Positions 51,551 to 59,849 of a stretch of DNA of 64,000 nt are shown here, piece after piece. The position numbers and the translations under genes were made by a program. Location: contig JANMNO010000179.1 in assembly GCA_031374115.1 (NCBI GenBank), forward strand, positions 1 to 64,000, read 5' to 3'. Source of the stretch: JAKFWF01 sp031374115. Lineage in GTDB: Bacteria; Pseudomonadota; Alphaproteobacteria; Rhizobiales; Hyphomicrobiaceae. Under the pieces are notes generated by a model. The model did no database searches, was not told the DNA's origin, and saw only the letters and a list, made by a program, of their open reading frames with translations. Each line of letters opens with the position of its first letter. The first letter of the stretch is position 1.

Positions 51551-52845
51551 GCGGATCAAGCAGTATTGCCGCGCTGCATTCCGGCGGCGGCGGTAACGTT
51601 GCACTGCAACTCGAACCGTTGGTAATCCGGCCGATGTCACGCCGCTTCCTGATCATATTCTGCGGCCTGCTTTTGACCTCGAATGCTTTTTCGACTGACA
51701 TCTTGCTGCCCGCTTTGTTCTCGATGCAGCAAGCGTTCGCAGCACCTGTCGAGCAGGTGCAGATCGCGATGCCACTGTTCATTTTTGCGTCAGCCTTCGG
51801 GCAGATCGTTTACGGCCCGGCTTCGGATCGTTTCGGACGCAAGCCGGTACTATTGACCGGGCTTGCGATCTATACCGTCGCAGCACTGATCGCGCTTGCA
51901 GCCCAAAGCTTAGGCGTTTTGCTATTTGCACGCGCACTGCAGGGGTTTGGATCGGCTGCCGGCATCGTGCTCGGCCGCGCTATCCTTCGCGATACACACG
52001 CTGGCGCCGAGCTCGCGCAGGCGATGGCGATGGCCATGGCAGTGATCACACTTGGACCCGTTCTGTCGCCGCTCGCAGGTACCGGCCTTGTGGCGCTGGG
52101 CGGCTGGCAATCTGTGTTCGGTGCGATGGCGTTATTCGGAATCGGCCTCGCCGCAGTCACGATCTGGAAGCTCGACGAAACGAACAAGGCCTTGCGCGCC
52201 GATGCGCTCGATCGCCGCGAGCTAAGGGTTGCGTTTAAGCGCGTGCTGTCTCATCCGCAGTCACGCTTTTTCCTGTTCGTGGCGGCTGCGCTGGGCTTTA
52301 CGATCATCTCCTTTATCGCTCACGCGCCGCGTTTTTTCCGATCGACGTTTGGCATCGAGGGTATACGCTTTGCCGCTATGTTTGCTCTCCTCGGGATGGG
52401 CATCGTCGTCGGCCAGATATTCAACACGCAATCGATCCGGCGCTATGGCGTGTTGACGACTACAAGGGTGGCCGCTGCGATCCTCGTCGTGGTTACGGCG
52501 TTGATGGCGGTGCTGACGGCGACCGGCGCGATTGGTGCAATCGGTTTCGGAGTACTAATGCTCGTGTTCAACGGTGCGTTTTTGAGCATGATGGCGAATG
52601 CGGCCAGCCTGACGATCGATCCTCATGCCGAGATCGCGGGGCTCGCTTCATCGGTCTATGGTTTTGTAACGCAGCTGGTTCCAGGCGCAATGGCCCTGGC
52701 GACACTGCCACTGATCCAAGGCGAACTCACAATTTGGGCTGGCCTTGCGACCGTAATCGCCGTCTGTGTGTTCACAGCTCTCGCTCGCTACCAACCGGTG
52801 ACTGACCAGACGCTCGCCGTTCTGCACGTCAACCCGGAGCGTTAA
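51547..52845 (+). CDS. Bcr/CflA-type MFS multidrug exporter
   Basis: The 432-aa polytopic protein has twelve hydrophobic helices and the family signature motifs: SFAFGQIVYGPASDRFGRKPVLL, seen as GPASDRFGRKPVLL (motif A), and RALQGFGSAAGIVLGRAILRD (motif C-like). It would export drugs or metabolites by proton antiport. GTG at 51547 overlaps the lpd stop as GTGA; the ATG at 51634 is an alternative that still keeps all helices. Why it follows lpd is not clear. Confidence 0.88.
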   Translation: MSGSSSIAALHSGGGGNVALQLEPLVIRPMSRRFLIIFCGLLLTSNAFSTDILLPALFSMQQAFAAPVEQVQIAMPLFIFASAFGQIVYGPASDRFGRKPVLLTGLAIYTVAALIALAAQSLGVLLFARALQGFGSAAGIVLGRAILRDTHAGAELAQAMAMAMAVITLGPVLSPLAGTGLVALGGWQSVFGAMALFGIGLAAVTIWKLDETNKALRADALDRRELRVAFKRVLSHPQSRFFLFVAAALGFTIISFIAHAPRFFRSTFGIEGIRFAAMFALLGMGIVVGQIFNTQSIRRYGVLTTTRVAAAILVVVTALMAVLTATGAIGAIGFGVLMLVFNGAFLSMMANAASLTIDPHAEIAGLASSVYGFVTQLVPGAMALATLPLIQGELTIWAGLATVIAVCVFTALARYQPVTDQTLAVLHVNPER

Positions 52846-52924
52846 CTACGACTATCGCTCGACGCCAAGGCACCCATGGTTCAAGGTTTATGGTGCGGCG
52901 AATCAGCAGAACGGGAGTTTCGCA

Positions 52925-53182
52925 ATGAAGATGGACGCTCAAGCGCTTCTCATCACCATTATTATCGGTCTTGTTGCAGGTTTCCTCGCAAGCGTCGTTG
53001 TCGGCGGTAGCGGTGGGCTAATCAAGTTCCTCGTCTCCGGCTTGATCGGCTCTTTCGTCGGGCCCCTAGTCTTGAATGCGTTGGGCGTCAACCTAGGTAT
53101 TCGCAGCCCTTTAGTCTCGCAAATTGCTGTAAGTACAATTGGCGCGATCGTCGTCCTAATTCTGGCTAATCTCATTCGTTAA
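52925..53182 (+). CDS. GlsB/YeaQ/YmgE-type small membrane protein, copy 1
   Basis: This 85-aa, nearly all hydrophobic protein has three helices with Gly-rich turns: ITIIIGLVAGFLASVVVGGSGG, seen as GLVAGFLASVVVGGSGG, then LVSGLIGSFVGPLVLN and IGAIVVLILANLIR. The family is linked with stress responses and has no known catalytic role. Its ATG follows GGAG at 52914-52917 (GGGAGTTTCGCA). A paralogue follows directly. Confidence 0.85.
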   Translation: MKMDAQALLITIIIGLVAGFLASVVVGGSGGLIKFLVSGLIGSFVGPLVLNALGVNLGIRSPLVSQIAVSTIGAIVVLILANLIR

Positions 53183-53215
53183 ACCGGTCGCGCAACTGGG
53201 ACAGGGAGGACTACA

Positions 53216-53503
53216 ATGCCGGATCTTCAACCTTATATGCCCTACATGCCCTATATCGTGACGGCCCTGACGGGCTTAGTCGCAGGCTGGCTGGCGGGGC
53301 TGCTACTCGGCGGAGGCGGGCTGTTTCGTAGTCTCGTTGTTGGCGTCTTAGGCGCTTTCATCGGCAACTTCATCGTGCAACAGCAGCTGCTGCGCCTGCC
53401 TTACGATTTCAATACGCTCATTCCGACGTACGGCAATCAGATCGCGGTGGCGACGGTTGGTGCTGTCATCGTGGTCATTGTGGCGCGGATAATCGGACGA
53501 TAG
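53216..53503 (+). CDS. GlsB/YeaQ/YmgE-type small membrane protein, copy 2
   Basis: This 95-aa protein has the same layout as copy 1: TALTGLVAGWLAGLLLGGGG, VVGVLGAFIGNFIVQQQL and ATVGAVIVVIVARIIG, with a YMPYMPY repeat at the start. It is 33 nt after copy 1 with GGGAGG before the ATG, so the pair arose by tandem duplication and is one transcript. Confidence 0.85.
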   Translation: MPDLQPYMPYMPYIVTALTGLVAGWLAGLLLGGGGLFRSLVVGVLGAFIGNFIVQQQLLRLPYDFNTLIPTYGNQIAVATVGAVIVVIVARIIGR

Positions 53504-53574
53504 CGTGTTGACCCAACTGGAGTGGTTGGCCACGTATAGAGAGCGGGGAACATCAGGCCCCCGCTGGAGCGCAT

Positions 53575-54534
53575 ATGGTCACCATCCTCGATAATCGACA
53601 ACTGCCTGCCGGCACGGCCCGGCATCCGGAGAAGGCAAAGCGGCCCGACAGCCCAATCCAGCGCAAGCCCGATTGGATCCGGGTCAAGGCTCCGACGTCG
53701 GCTGGCTATGCCGAGACGAAAAGAATAGTGCGCGAGCATGGTCTCGCCACCGTTTGCGAAGAGGCAGGCTGCCCCAACATTGGCGAGTGCTGGACGAAGA
53801 AGCACGCGACCATGATGATCCTGGGCGATACATGCACGCGTGCATGCGCGTTCTGCAACGTCAAGACGGGAATGCCGGGGCCGGTGGATTCCCTCGAGCC
53901 GATCAACGTCGCCGAAGCCGTTGCGAAGCTTGGGCTGGAGCACGTTGTCATAACGTCGGTTGATCGCGACGATCTCGCCGATGGCGGGGCGCAACATTTC
54001 GCTCATGTGATCAAGGCGATCCGCGCGCGCACGCCCGCAACGACGATCGAGATCCTGACGCCGGATTTCCTGCGCAAGCCCGGCGCGTTGGAGATCGTGG
54101 TCGACGCCAAGCCGGACGTTTTCAATCACAACTTGGAAACGGTGCCGGGGCTATACCTCAAGATCAGGCCGGGTGCTCGTTACTTCCATTCGCTGCGGCT
54201 GCTGCAGCGTGTGAAGGAACTCGATCCCACGATGTTCACCAAGTCGGGCATCATGGTGGGCCTCGGCGAGGAGCGGGAGCAAGTCTTGCAGTTGATGGAC
54301 GATCTGCGCTCCGCCGATGTCGATTTTCTGACCATGGGTCAGTACCTGCAACCAACGCGTAAGCACGCCGAGGTCAAAAGCTTCGTCACGCCCGATGAGT
54401 TCAAATCGTACGAGCGGATGGCGTTGGCGAAAGGCTTCCTGCTCGTCGCGGCGTCGCCACTGACGCGATCGAGCTATCACGCTGGCGACGACTTCGCGAA
54501 GTTGCGCGCGGCGCGACTGTCGGCGCATCGGTGA
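53575..54534 (+). CDS. lipA: Lipoyl synthase
   Basis: The 319-aa radical SAM enzyme inserts two sulfurs into octanoyl groups of PDH and related complexes. The auxiliary cluster C-x4-C-x5-C is in CEEAGCPNIGECWTKKHATM, and the radical SAM C-x3-C-x2-C is in GDTCTRACAFCNV. SSYHAGDDF carries the late Ser ligand. A GCGGGG/CCCCGC stem (53543-53564) lies directly before its CTGGAG ribosome site. It is next to the PDH genes that need lipoate. Confidence 0.96.
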   Translation: MVTILDNRQLPAGTARHPEKAKRPDSPIQRKPDWIRVKAPTSAGYAETKRIVREHGLATVCEEAGCPNIGECWTKKHATMMILGDTCTRACAFCNVKTGMPGPVDSLEPINVAEAVAKLGLEHVVITSVDRDDLADGGAQHFAHVIKAIRARTPATTIEILTPDFLRKPGALEIVVDAKPDVFNHNLETVPGLYLKIRPGARYFHSLRLLQRVKELDPTMFTKSGIMVGLGEEREQVLQLMDDLRSADVDFLTMGQYLQPTRKHAEVKSFVTPDEFKSYERMALAKGFLLVAASPLTRSSYHAGDDFAKLRAARLSAHR

Positions 54535-54688
54535 GCCACACGATTGCGGCGGATACCGGTAATTGACTGTTTGCGCGTTGTCCAGTCGCGGGCTTGGCCC
54601 CGGCCATTTCCCCCGTGATCATTCGTCACGATGCGAATGCACAATCCTTCATCGATAGTATTGGAATAACTGATAAAAGTTGATTCGG

Positions 54689-55150
54689 ATGCCGACCTTT
54701 ACGACCCGCCGCCGCGTGCCATTCACCCCTCGTCAGATGTATGATCTGGTGGCGGATGTTGAGAAGTATCCAGAGTTCCTGCCCCTGACCGAAGGCGTTC
54801 GTATTCGAACGCGCGAGCAAACCGGCAACCCGAAGGTCTTCACCGCTGATATGACTGTCGGCTACAAGGCGATCCGCGAAACGTTTCTGACCAGGGTATC
54901 GCTCTATCCGGACGTGCCGAAAGTCGAAGCCCGGTATATCGATGGGCCGTTTCGCCACCTCGAAAATCGCTGGCAGTTTCACCCGTCGGCCGACGGCTGC
55001 GAGATCGAATTCTTTATCGATTACGAGTTCAAGTCGCACATGCTGGCTTTGGTTGTCGGCGCATTGTTCGACAAGGCGTTCCGCAAGTTTGCCGAAGCTT
55101 TCGAGCAACGCGCTCGCGCCGTCTATGGCATTCCCGCCACCGTGAGCTAG
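54689..55150 (+). CDS. RatA/Coq10 START-domain protein
   Basis: The 153-aa protein has the START-like fold of RatA/COQ10: VPFTPRQMYDLVADVEKYPEFLP, seen as PFTPRQMYDLVADVEKYPEF, then GPFRHLENRWQFHPS and the C-terminal ALFDKAFRKFAEAFEQRA. COQ10-type proteins bind ubiquinone. RatA is annotated as a toxin in Escherichia coli, but the alphaproteobacterial gene next to lipA has no partner here. ATG 54689 was chosen over an upstream TTG. The stop overlaps the cinA gene end. Confidence 0.88.
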   Translation: MPTFTTRRRVPFTPRQMYDLVADVEKYPEFLPLTEGVRIRTREQTGNPKVFTADMTVGYKAIRETFLTRVSLYPDVPKVEARYIDGPFRHLENRWQFHPSADGCEIEFFIDYEFKSHMLALVVGALFDKAFRKFAEAFEQRARAVYGIPATVS

Positions 55151-55641
55151 AGCTCAGCTAGACTTCGCACCATCGCTAGCGCCTGTCGCACACTTGCAAT
55201 CCGAATTGCGCTTCGGGACATATCGCCAAGTCGCGCCTCGTGGTGGATCGCGCCGTGCCCGCGCCGAATGGCCCCGAAGTGAACGAGCCCGACCGGCTTT
55301 TCGACCGACCCACCGCCTGGGCCTGCGACGCCGGTAACAGCCACTGTGATGTCCGCCATCGCGTGTGATAACGCGCCGGTTGCCATGGCGCGGGCCACCT
55401 GTTCGCTAACCGCGCCGTGCGAGGCGATGAGTTGAGAACCGACGCCGAGCATATGAGCCTTGGCCTCGTTCGAATAGGTGACGAAACCGCGATCGACCAC
55501 ATCAGAGGAACCGGGTATTTCCGTCAACAACCCGGCGATCAGTCCACCCGTGCAGCTTTCCGCAGTTGCGACCTTGAGACCTTTGGCCCGCAACATCGCC
55601 AGCAACGCGGTCGCTTCCGCCAGCAGGTCTTCGGGAAACAT
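55147..55641 (-). CDS. CinA C-terminal-type nicotinamide-nucleotide amidase
   Basis: The 164-aa protein is the stand-alone PncC/CinA C-terminal domain: VATAESCTGGLIAGLLT with the catalytic Ser, GFVTYSNEAKAHMLGV, and VAVTGVAGPGGGSVEKPVGLV. It would hydrolyse NMN to nicotinate mononucleotide. It is convergent with ratA (4-nt overlap) and is common next to ispDF in Rhizobiales. Confidence 0.92.
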   Translation of the reverse strand: MFPEDLLAEATALLAMLRAKGLKVATAESCTGGLIAGLLTEIPGSSDVVDRGFVTYSNEAKAHMLGVGSQLIASHGAVSEQVARAMATGALSHAMADITVAVTGVAGPGGGSVEKPVGLVHFGAIRRGHGAIHHEARLGDMSRSAIRIASVRQALAMVRSLAEL

Positions 55642-55663
55642 GACCTAGGCCTCCACCGCACGC

Positions 55664-55690
55664 AAAAAGGGCACGCGCCATGCGTGCCCT
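55664..55690 (-). terminator. Rho-independent terminator after the MarR gene
   Basis: On the minus strand AGGGCACGC pairs perfectly with GCGTGCCCT around a 5-base loop (55668-55690), followed by TTTTT (plus-strand A-run 55664-55668). It separates the MarR transcript from cinA. Confidence 0.88.
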
Positions 55691-55725
55691 GCGACCTAAT
55701 CAGACTTTGCCGTTGGCAGCAATTA

Positions 55726-56205
55726 TCAGGCGACGACCAGCTTCTCGGCGTTAACCAGAAGTCCATCGAGCGTGGCCCGGCTATCGGTGCCCATCACCGC
55801 GTGCGCCCGGCGTTGCGCTTCGACCCAGACCGGATAGGCATCCTTGATCACAGCTTGGCCGGAAGGCGTGAGATGCAGCCCGCGACCGCGGCGGCCGGCT
55901 GGTGGATCCATGATGATGAGGTTTAGTGCCAGCAAGCGCTTGAGATTGCGCGACAGCGTCGATTTCTCGATGTCGAGGGTGAAGCCGATCTCGACGGCGG
56001 TGATGCCGTCCTGTTGCGCCAGCTGCGTCAGCAGCGTGAATTGGCTCGCCGTGATCTTTAACGGCCGCAAGGCGTCGTCGTAAACGCGGGTGATGATGCG
56101 CGACAACTGGCGCACGCGTGTGGCGAGGCAAGTGGTGCGGGTTGCTTCCGCGATCTCGCTAATGTTGACTGGTCCGCTGGACAGCGTGGGCGTCATGACG
56201 TTCAT
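55726..56205 (-). CDS. MarR-family transcriptional regulator
   Basis: The 159-aa winged-helix protein has LRPLKITASQFTLLTQLAQQ, then FTLDIEKSTLSRNLKRLLAL (recognition helix) and GRRGRGLHLTPSGQAVIKDA (wing with basic residues), as in MarR proteins that bind palindromic operators. Its ligand is not predictable. It has its own terminator, and the short gap 56206-56285 separates it from ispDF. Confidence 0.92.
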   Translation of the reverse strand: MNVMTPTLSSGPVNISEIAEATRTTCLATRVRQLSRIITRVYDDALRPLKITASQFTLLTQLAQQDGITAVEIGFTLDIEKSTLSRNLKRLLALNLIIMDPPAGRRGRGLHLTPSGQAVIKDAYPVWVEAQRRAHAVMGTDSRATLDGLLVNAEKLVVA

Positions 56206-56285
56206 GTGGCTTGGCTCCGAGGGAGGCGTCTACAACCGGTTTACATCCGATGCCGTGATTCTGGAGCCGAGGCAAGCTTTGAGTA

Positions 56286-57491
56286 TCAGCCTCTGTTTTC
56301 ACGGCCGAAAACCAACGTAGCCGTGGCCATCGCGGCGATCCCTTCGCGCCTGCCGGTGAAGCCCAAGCCCTCGGTCGTGGTCGCTTTCACCCCCACCCGA
56401 ACGATCTCGATGCCGATAATGTCCGCGATTGCCGTGCGCATCACATCGCGATGCGGGCCGATCTTTGGTGCCTCGCAAAGCAACGTGACATCGACATTGG
56501 TGATCTGGGCGCCGTTTTCGGCAACGCGGCGCACTGCATCGCGCAAGAACACGTGTGAGGCCGCGCCCTTCCATTGCGGATCGCTCGGCGGGAAATGCTG
56601 GCCGATGTCGCCGTCGCCGAGTGCGCCAAGGATTGCGTCGGTGAGCGCGTGCAGGGCAACGTCGGCGTCCGAATGGCCTTCTAGCTGGTGTGTGTGGGGA
56701 ACGCGAACGCCGCACAACCACACCGCATCGCCGGGTGCAAAACGGTGCACGTCGAAGCCGGTGCCGGTGCGTACATCGTACCATGGGGCGGGGATGTTTT
56801 CGCGCGCCAGCATTTGTTCAGCTGCCGCAAAATCGGCGCGCGTCGTGAGCTTCGTGTTGCGCGGCGATCCCTTGACAAGGGCAACCTTGATGCCGGCCCA
56901 CTCGGCAATCGCGGCGTCGTCGGTAAAATCGTCGCGGCCCGACGCTGACGCTCTTTCATGAGCGTCGAGGATGGCTGCAAAATGAAAGCCCTGCGGCGTT
57001 TGCGCGGCCCAAAGGCCAGTACGATCAACCGTCTCCAGAACCGTATCGGCAGCATTTGCTCGCTTGAGAGTGTCGGTGACGCGAACGGCTGATATTGCTG
57101 CCGGCGCAATTACAAGCGCATCGAGTACACGGCCGATGTCGTCGCGGCTCACGAATGGGCGAGCTGCATCGTGGATCAAGACCCGCGTCGGCTCGGCGGA
57201 GCGAAGCGCTTCGAGGCCGGCGAGGACCGATTCTTGCCGGGTCGCCCCACCGGTGACGGGGGGCCGGCAGCGATGGCGCAGTGCGCCCAGCGCCTGCTCA
57301 TAGAGCATCCGATCATCGGCATGGATGACAACCTGGATCGTGTGCACGCGCAGATCCGATGCAAACGCCGCGACGGTCCGCGCAAGCACTGACGCTGTAC
57401 CGAGCTGTGCATACTGCTTAGGCGGCGCCCCCGCACTATCGGTTGCGCGCGTCCCGCGTCCGGCCGCAACGATCAGTACAGCTGTCGGCAC
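56286..57491 (-). CDS. ispDF: Bifunctional IspD/IspF isoprenoid enzyme
   Basis: The 401-aa fusion has an IspD cytidylyltransferase half (VLIVAAGRGTRA, PPKQY, HDAARPFVS, about residues 1-235). The other half is IspF, 2C-methyl-erythritol 2,4-cyclodiphosphate synthase (GTGFDVHRF metal site, EGHSDADVALHALTDAILGA, ATTTEGLGFTGRREGIAA, from about residue 240). The fusion is the usual form in alphaproteobacteria. It is divergent from dusB. Confidence 0.96.
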   Translation of the reverse strand: MPTAVLIVAAGRGTRATDSAGAPPKQYAQLGTASVLARTVAAFASDLRVHTIQVVIHADDRMLYEQALGALRHRCRPPVTGGATRQESVLAGLEALRSAEPTRVLIHDAARPFVSRDDIGRVLDALVIAPAAISAVRVTDTLKRANAADTVLETVDRTGLWAAQTPQGFHFAAILDAHERASASGRDDFTDDAAIAEWAGIKVALVKGSPRNTKLTTRADFAAAEQMLARENIPAPWYDVRTGTGFDVHRFAPGDAVWLCGVRVPHTHQLEGHSDADVALHALTDAILGALGDGDIGQHFPPSDPQWKGAASHVFLRDAVRRVAENGAQITNVDVTLLCEAPKIGPHRDVMRTAIADIIGIEIVRVGVKATTTEGLGFTGRREGIAAMATATLVFGRENRG

Positions 57492-57569
57492 GACGACCCG
57501 CCTTCCCGTTTGTTCTCGTACAATTCACATACCGAGCTCAGGATTGATCCACAACAGCGATCAACGGCT

Positions 57570-57589
57570 CGTTTCGCACTTGCGAGACG
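57570..57589. promoter_or_regulatory. Imperfect palindrome between ispDF and dusB
   Basis: CGTTTCGCACTTGCGAGACG is an imperfect inverted repeat: eight of ten base pairs plus a G-T wobble around the centre. It lies in the 154-bp divergent region and 57 bases before the dusB ATG. It may bind a regulator of the divergent or ntr operon. Confidence 0.35.
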
Positions 57590-57645
57590 GCATTTTCACG
57601 CCTAATCTGCATAATGCTTCATCAGCACCGGATTCCGCTTAATAT

Positions 57646-58692
57646 ATGAGCACTCGCGATGACAGTCACAGCGGCGGGGGTGCGCTCGATGCCAAGTCGC
57701 GTGGACTTCGGCTCGGTCATCTAGCATTGCCCGGTCGCGTGTTCGTCGCACCAATGTCGGGGGTGTCGGACCGGCCGTTCCGGGACGCATGCCACCGGCT
57801 AGGCGCCAGTCTCGTCGTCTCGGAAATGGTCGCAAGTGAGGAGCTCGTTCGGGAAAAGCCACAGGTGCTGCGCCGCGCAACATCGGGCGAGGCGCGTCCG
57901 TTTGTGATGCAACTTGCCGGTCGAGAAGCACACTGGATGGCGGAAGGGGCGCGCATTGCCGAAGCGCTAGGTGCCGACATCATCGATATCAACATGGGTT
58001 GTCCGGCCCGCGAGGTAACCGGCAAATTGTCGGGAAGCGCGTTGATGCGCGATCTCGATCACGCGCAGAGTTTGATCGAGGCCGTCGCCGGAGCAGTCTC
58101 GGTGCCGGTCACATTGAAAATGCGCATGGGTTGGGATCATGCGACCTTGAACGCACCCGAGCTTGCCCGTCGTGCCGAAGCAGCCGGTGTGCAACTTATT
58201 ACGGTGCATGGGCGAACGCGATGCCAGTTCTACAAGGGCCGGGCGGACTGGGCGTTCGTGCGTGAAGTGAAGCACGCAGTGCGCCTGCCGGTGATCGTCA
58301 ATGGCGATATCGCAGCGTCGAATGACGCTGTCAAAGCGTTGACGGAATCTGGCGCCGACGGCGTCATGATCGGCCGCGGCGCCTACGGGCGGCCATGGAT
58401 TGCGAGCCAGATCGAACGGACGCTGACGAGCGGCTCCGACCCAGGCTCTCCCAGTCTCGCGGAGCAGGCGCAGATCGCAGTTCGGCACGTCGAAGCGATG
58501 CTCCAACTTTACGGCACGCATCTGGGCCTTCGCAACGCCCGCAAGCACATCGGCTGGTATCTGGAAGCTAGTGGCCGGCCATCCGCTGTAACGAAAATAT
58601 GGCGAGCCCGTCTTTGCCAGGACGAAGACGCTGGGCGTGTGCTGGCGGGGCTTTTACTGTTCTACAACGAACCCGAGGCAATCGCCGCATGA
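57646..58692 (+). CDS. dusB: tRNA-dihydrouridine synthase
   Basis: The 348-aa FMN enzyme reduces uridines in tRNA. VAPMSGVSDRPFRD is the start of the barrel, INMGCPAREVTGKLSGSAL contains the catalytic Cys, and HGRTRCQFYKGRADW and NGDIAASNDAVKAL complete the active site. The gene precedes ntrB with an ATGA overlap, the standard order of the rhizobial ntr operon. There is little ribosome-site sequence before its ATG. Confidence 0.94.
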   Translation: MSTRDDSHSGGGALDAKSRGLRLGHLALPGRVFVAPMSGVSDRPFRDACHRLGASLVVSEMVASEELVREKPQVLRRATSGEARPFVMQLAGREAHWMAEGARIAEALGADIIDINMGCPAREVTGKLSGSALMRDLDHAQSLIEAVAGAVSVPVTLKMRMGWDHATLNAPELARRAEAAGVQLITVHGRTRCQFYKGRADWAFVREVKHAVRLPVIVNGDIAASNDAVKALTESGADGVMIGRGAYGRPWIASQIERTLTSGSDPGSPSLAEQAQIAVRHVEAMLQLYGTHLGLRNARKHIGWYLEASGRPSAVTKIWRARLCQDEDAGRVLAGLLLFYNEPEAIAA

Positions 58693-59846
58693 CCTCAGCG
58701 CCTTTGAAAGTAGCACCCTCCAGCGGCCGTCGTCATATCGAACATGACTTGCTACTCGCCGCACTGCCGCACGCGATCCTCGTATTGGGTGAGGATGAAC
58801 GGGTCATCTACGCGAACCCGGCGGCCGAGGCCTTCACCTGGTGCGGTCAGGCCGTCTTGAAGCGGATGACGTTGAAGGAGATCCTAGCTTTTGGTTGTCC
58901 GTTGATCGCCCTTGTCGAGCAAGTGCGCCGCACGGAAGCGACAGTGAATGAATACGGGGTCGAAATTACGATGCCGCGTGTGGACGGCGCCAAGCTCGTC
59001 GACGTGTTCAGTGGTCCGTTGGCTGATCAACCAGGTCTTATCCTGGTGATGTTGCAACAGCGCAGCATGGCACAAATGATCGAGCGCCAACTCACGCATC
59101 GTGCCGCTGCCCGCTCGGTGTCGGGAATGGCAGCCGTCCTCGCGCATGAGATCAAGAACCCGCTGTCTGGCATTCGAGGTGCGGCCCAGCTGCTCGAACC
59201 AACGGTCAGCGACGAGGACCGTCAACTCACGCAATTGATCTGTGCTGAGACCGAGCGGATCCGCAAGTTGGTCGATCGGATGGAAGTCTTCGGTGACGAA
59301 CGCCCGATGGCCAAGGATCCGATCAACATCCACGATGTGCTCGATCACGTTCAACGGCTCGCCGAAAGTGGCTTTGCCCGCGGTATCAAATTCGTCTGCG
59401 AGTACGACCCATCGCTTCCCGCCGTGCCGGGCAATCGGGACAAGCTCGTGCAGGCATTCCTCAATCTGATGAAGAACGCAGCCGAAGCGATCGACGAGGG
59501 CGGCGAGAACGGCCGCATCGTTTTGACGACGGCCTTTCGCCCCGGCGTCCGCCTGTCGATACCGGGAAGCGGCACTCGCGTGGCGTTGCCCTTAATGATC
59601 GAGGTCATGGATAACGGACCAGGCGTGCCGGAGACGATGAAGCCGCATCTCTTCGACCCGTTCGTCACCTCGAAACGCACGGGTTCCGGCCTCGGGCTCG
59701 CGCTGGTCGCCAAGATCATCGGCGATCACGGCGGGATCATCGAGTGCGATTCAGAGCCTAAGCGCACGATCTTACGAGTTCTGTTGCCGATGCAGTCGCC
59801 CTCACTCACGACGCGGTCTCCAGCGTCCAAACCCCGGATTGGATAA
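58689..59846 (+). CDS. ntrB: Nitrogen regulation sensor kinase NtrB
   Basis: The 385-aa cytoplasmic kinase has a PAS domain (ALPHAILVLGEDERVIYANP, about residues 15-120), a His box VLAHEIKNPLSGIRGAAQL, the N box LNLMKNAAEAID and the G boxes DNGPGVPET and GSGLGLALVAKI. It phosphorylates NtrC under nitrogen limitation and is switched by PII proteins. Coupled to dusB by ATGA and followed by ntrC after 3 nt. Confidence 0.96.
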   Translation: MTSAPLKVAPSSGRRHIEHDLLLAALPHAILVLGEDERVIYANPAAEAFTWCGQAVLKRMTLKEILAFGCPLIALVEQVRRTEATVNEYGVEITMPRVDGAKLVDVFSGPLADQPGLILVMLQQRSMAQMIERQLTHRAAARSVSGMAAVLAHEIKNPLSGIRGAAQLLEPTVSDEDRQLTQLICAETERIRKLVDRMEVFGDERPMAKDPINIHDVLDHVQRLAESGFARGIKFVCEYDPSLPAVPGNRDKLVQAFLNLMKNAAEAIDEGGENGRIVLTTAFRPGVRLSIPGSGTRVALPLMIEVMDNGPGVPETMKPHLFDPFVTSKRTGSGLGLALVAKIIGDHGGIIECDSEPKRTILRVLLPMQSPSLTTRSPASKPRIG

Positions 59847-59849
59847 ATT

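Noticed and set aside
57492..57645. Possible sigma-54 promoter for the ntr operon
   Set aside because: No convincing GG-N10-GC type -24/-12 element was seen by eye.
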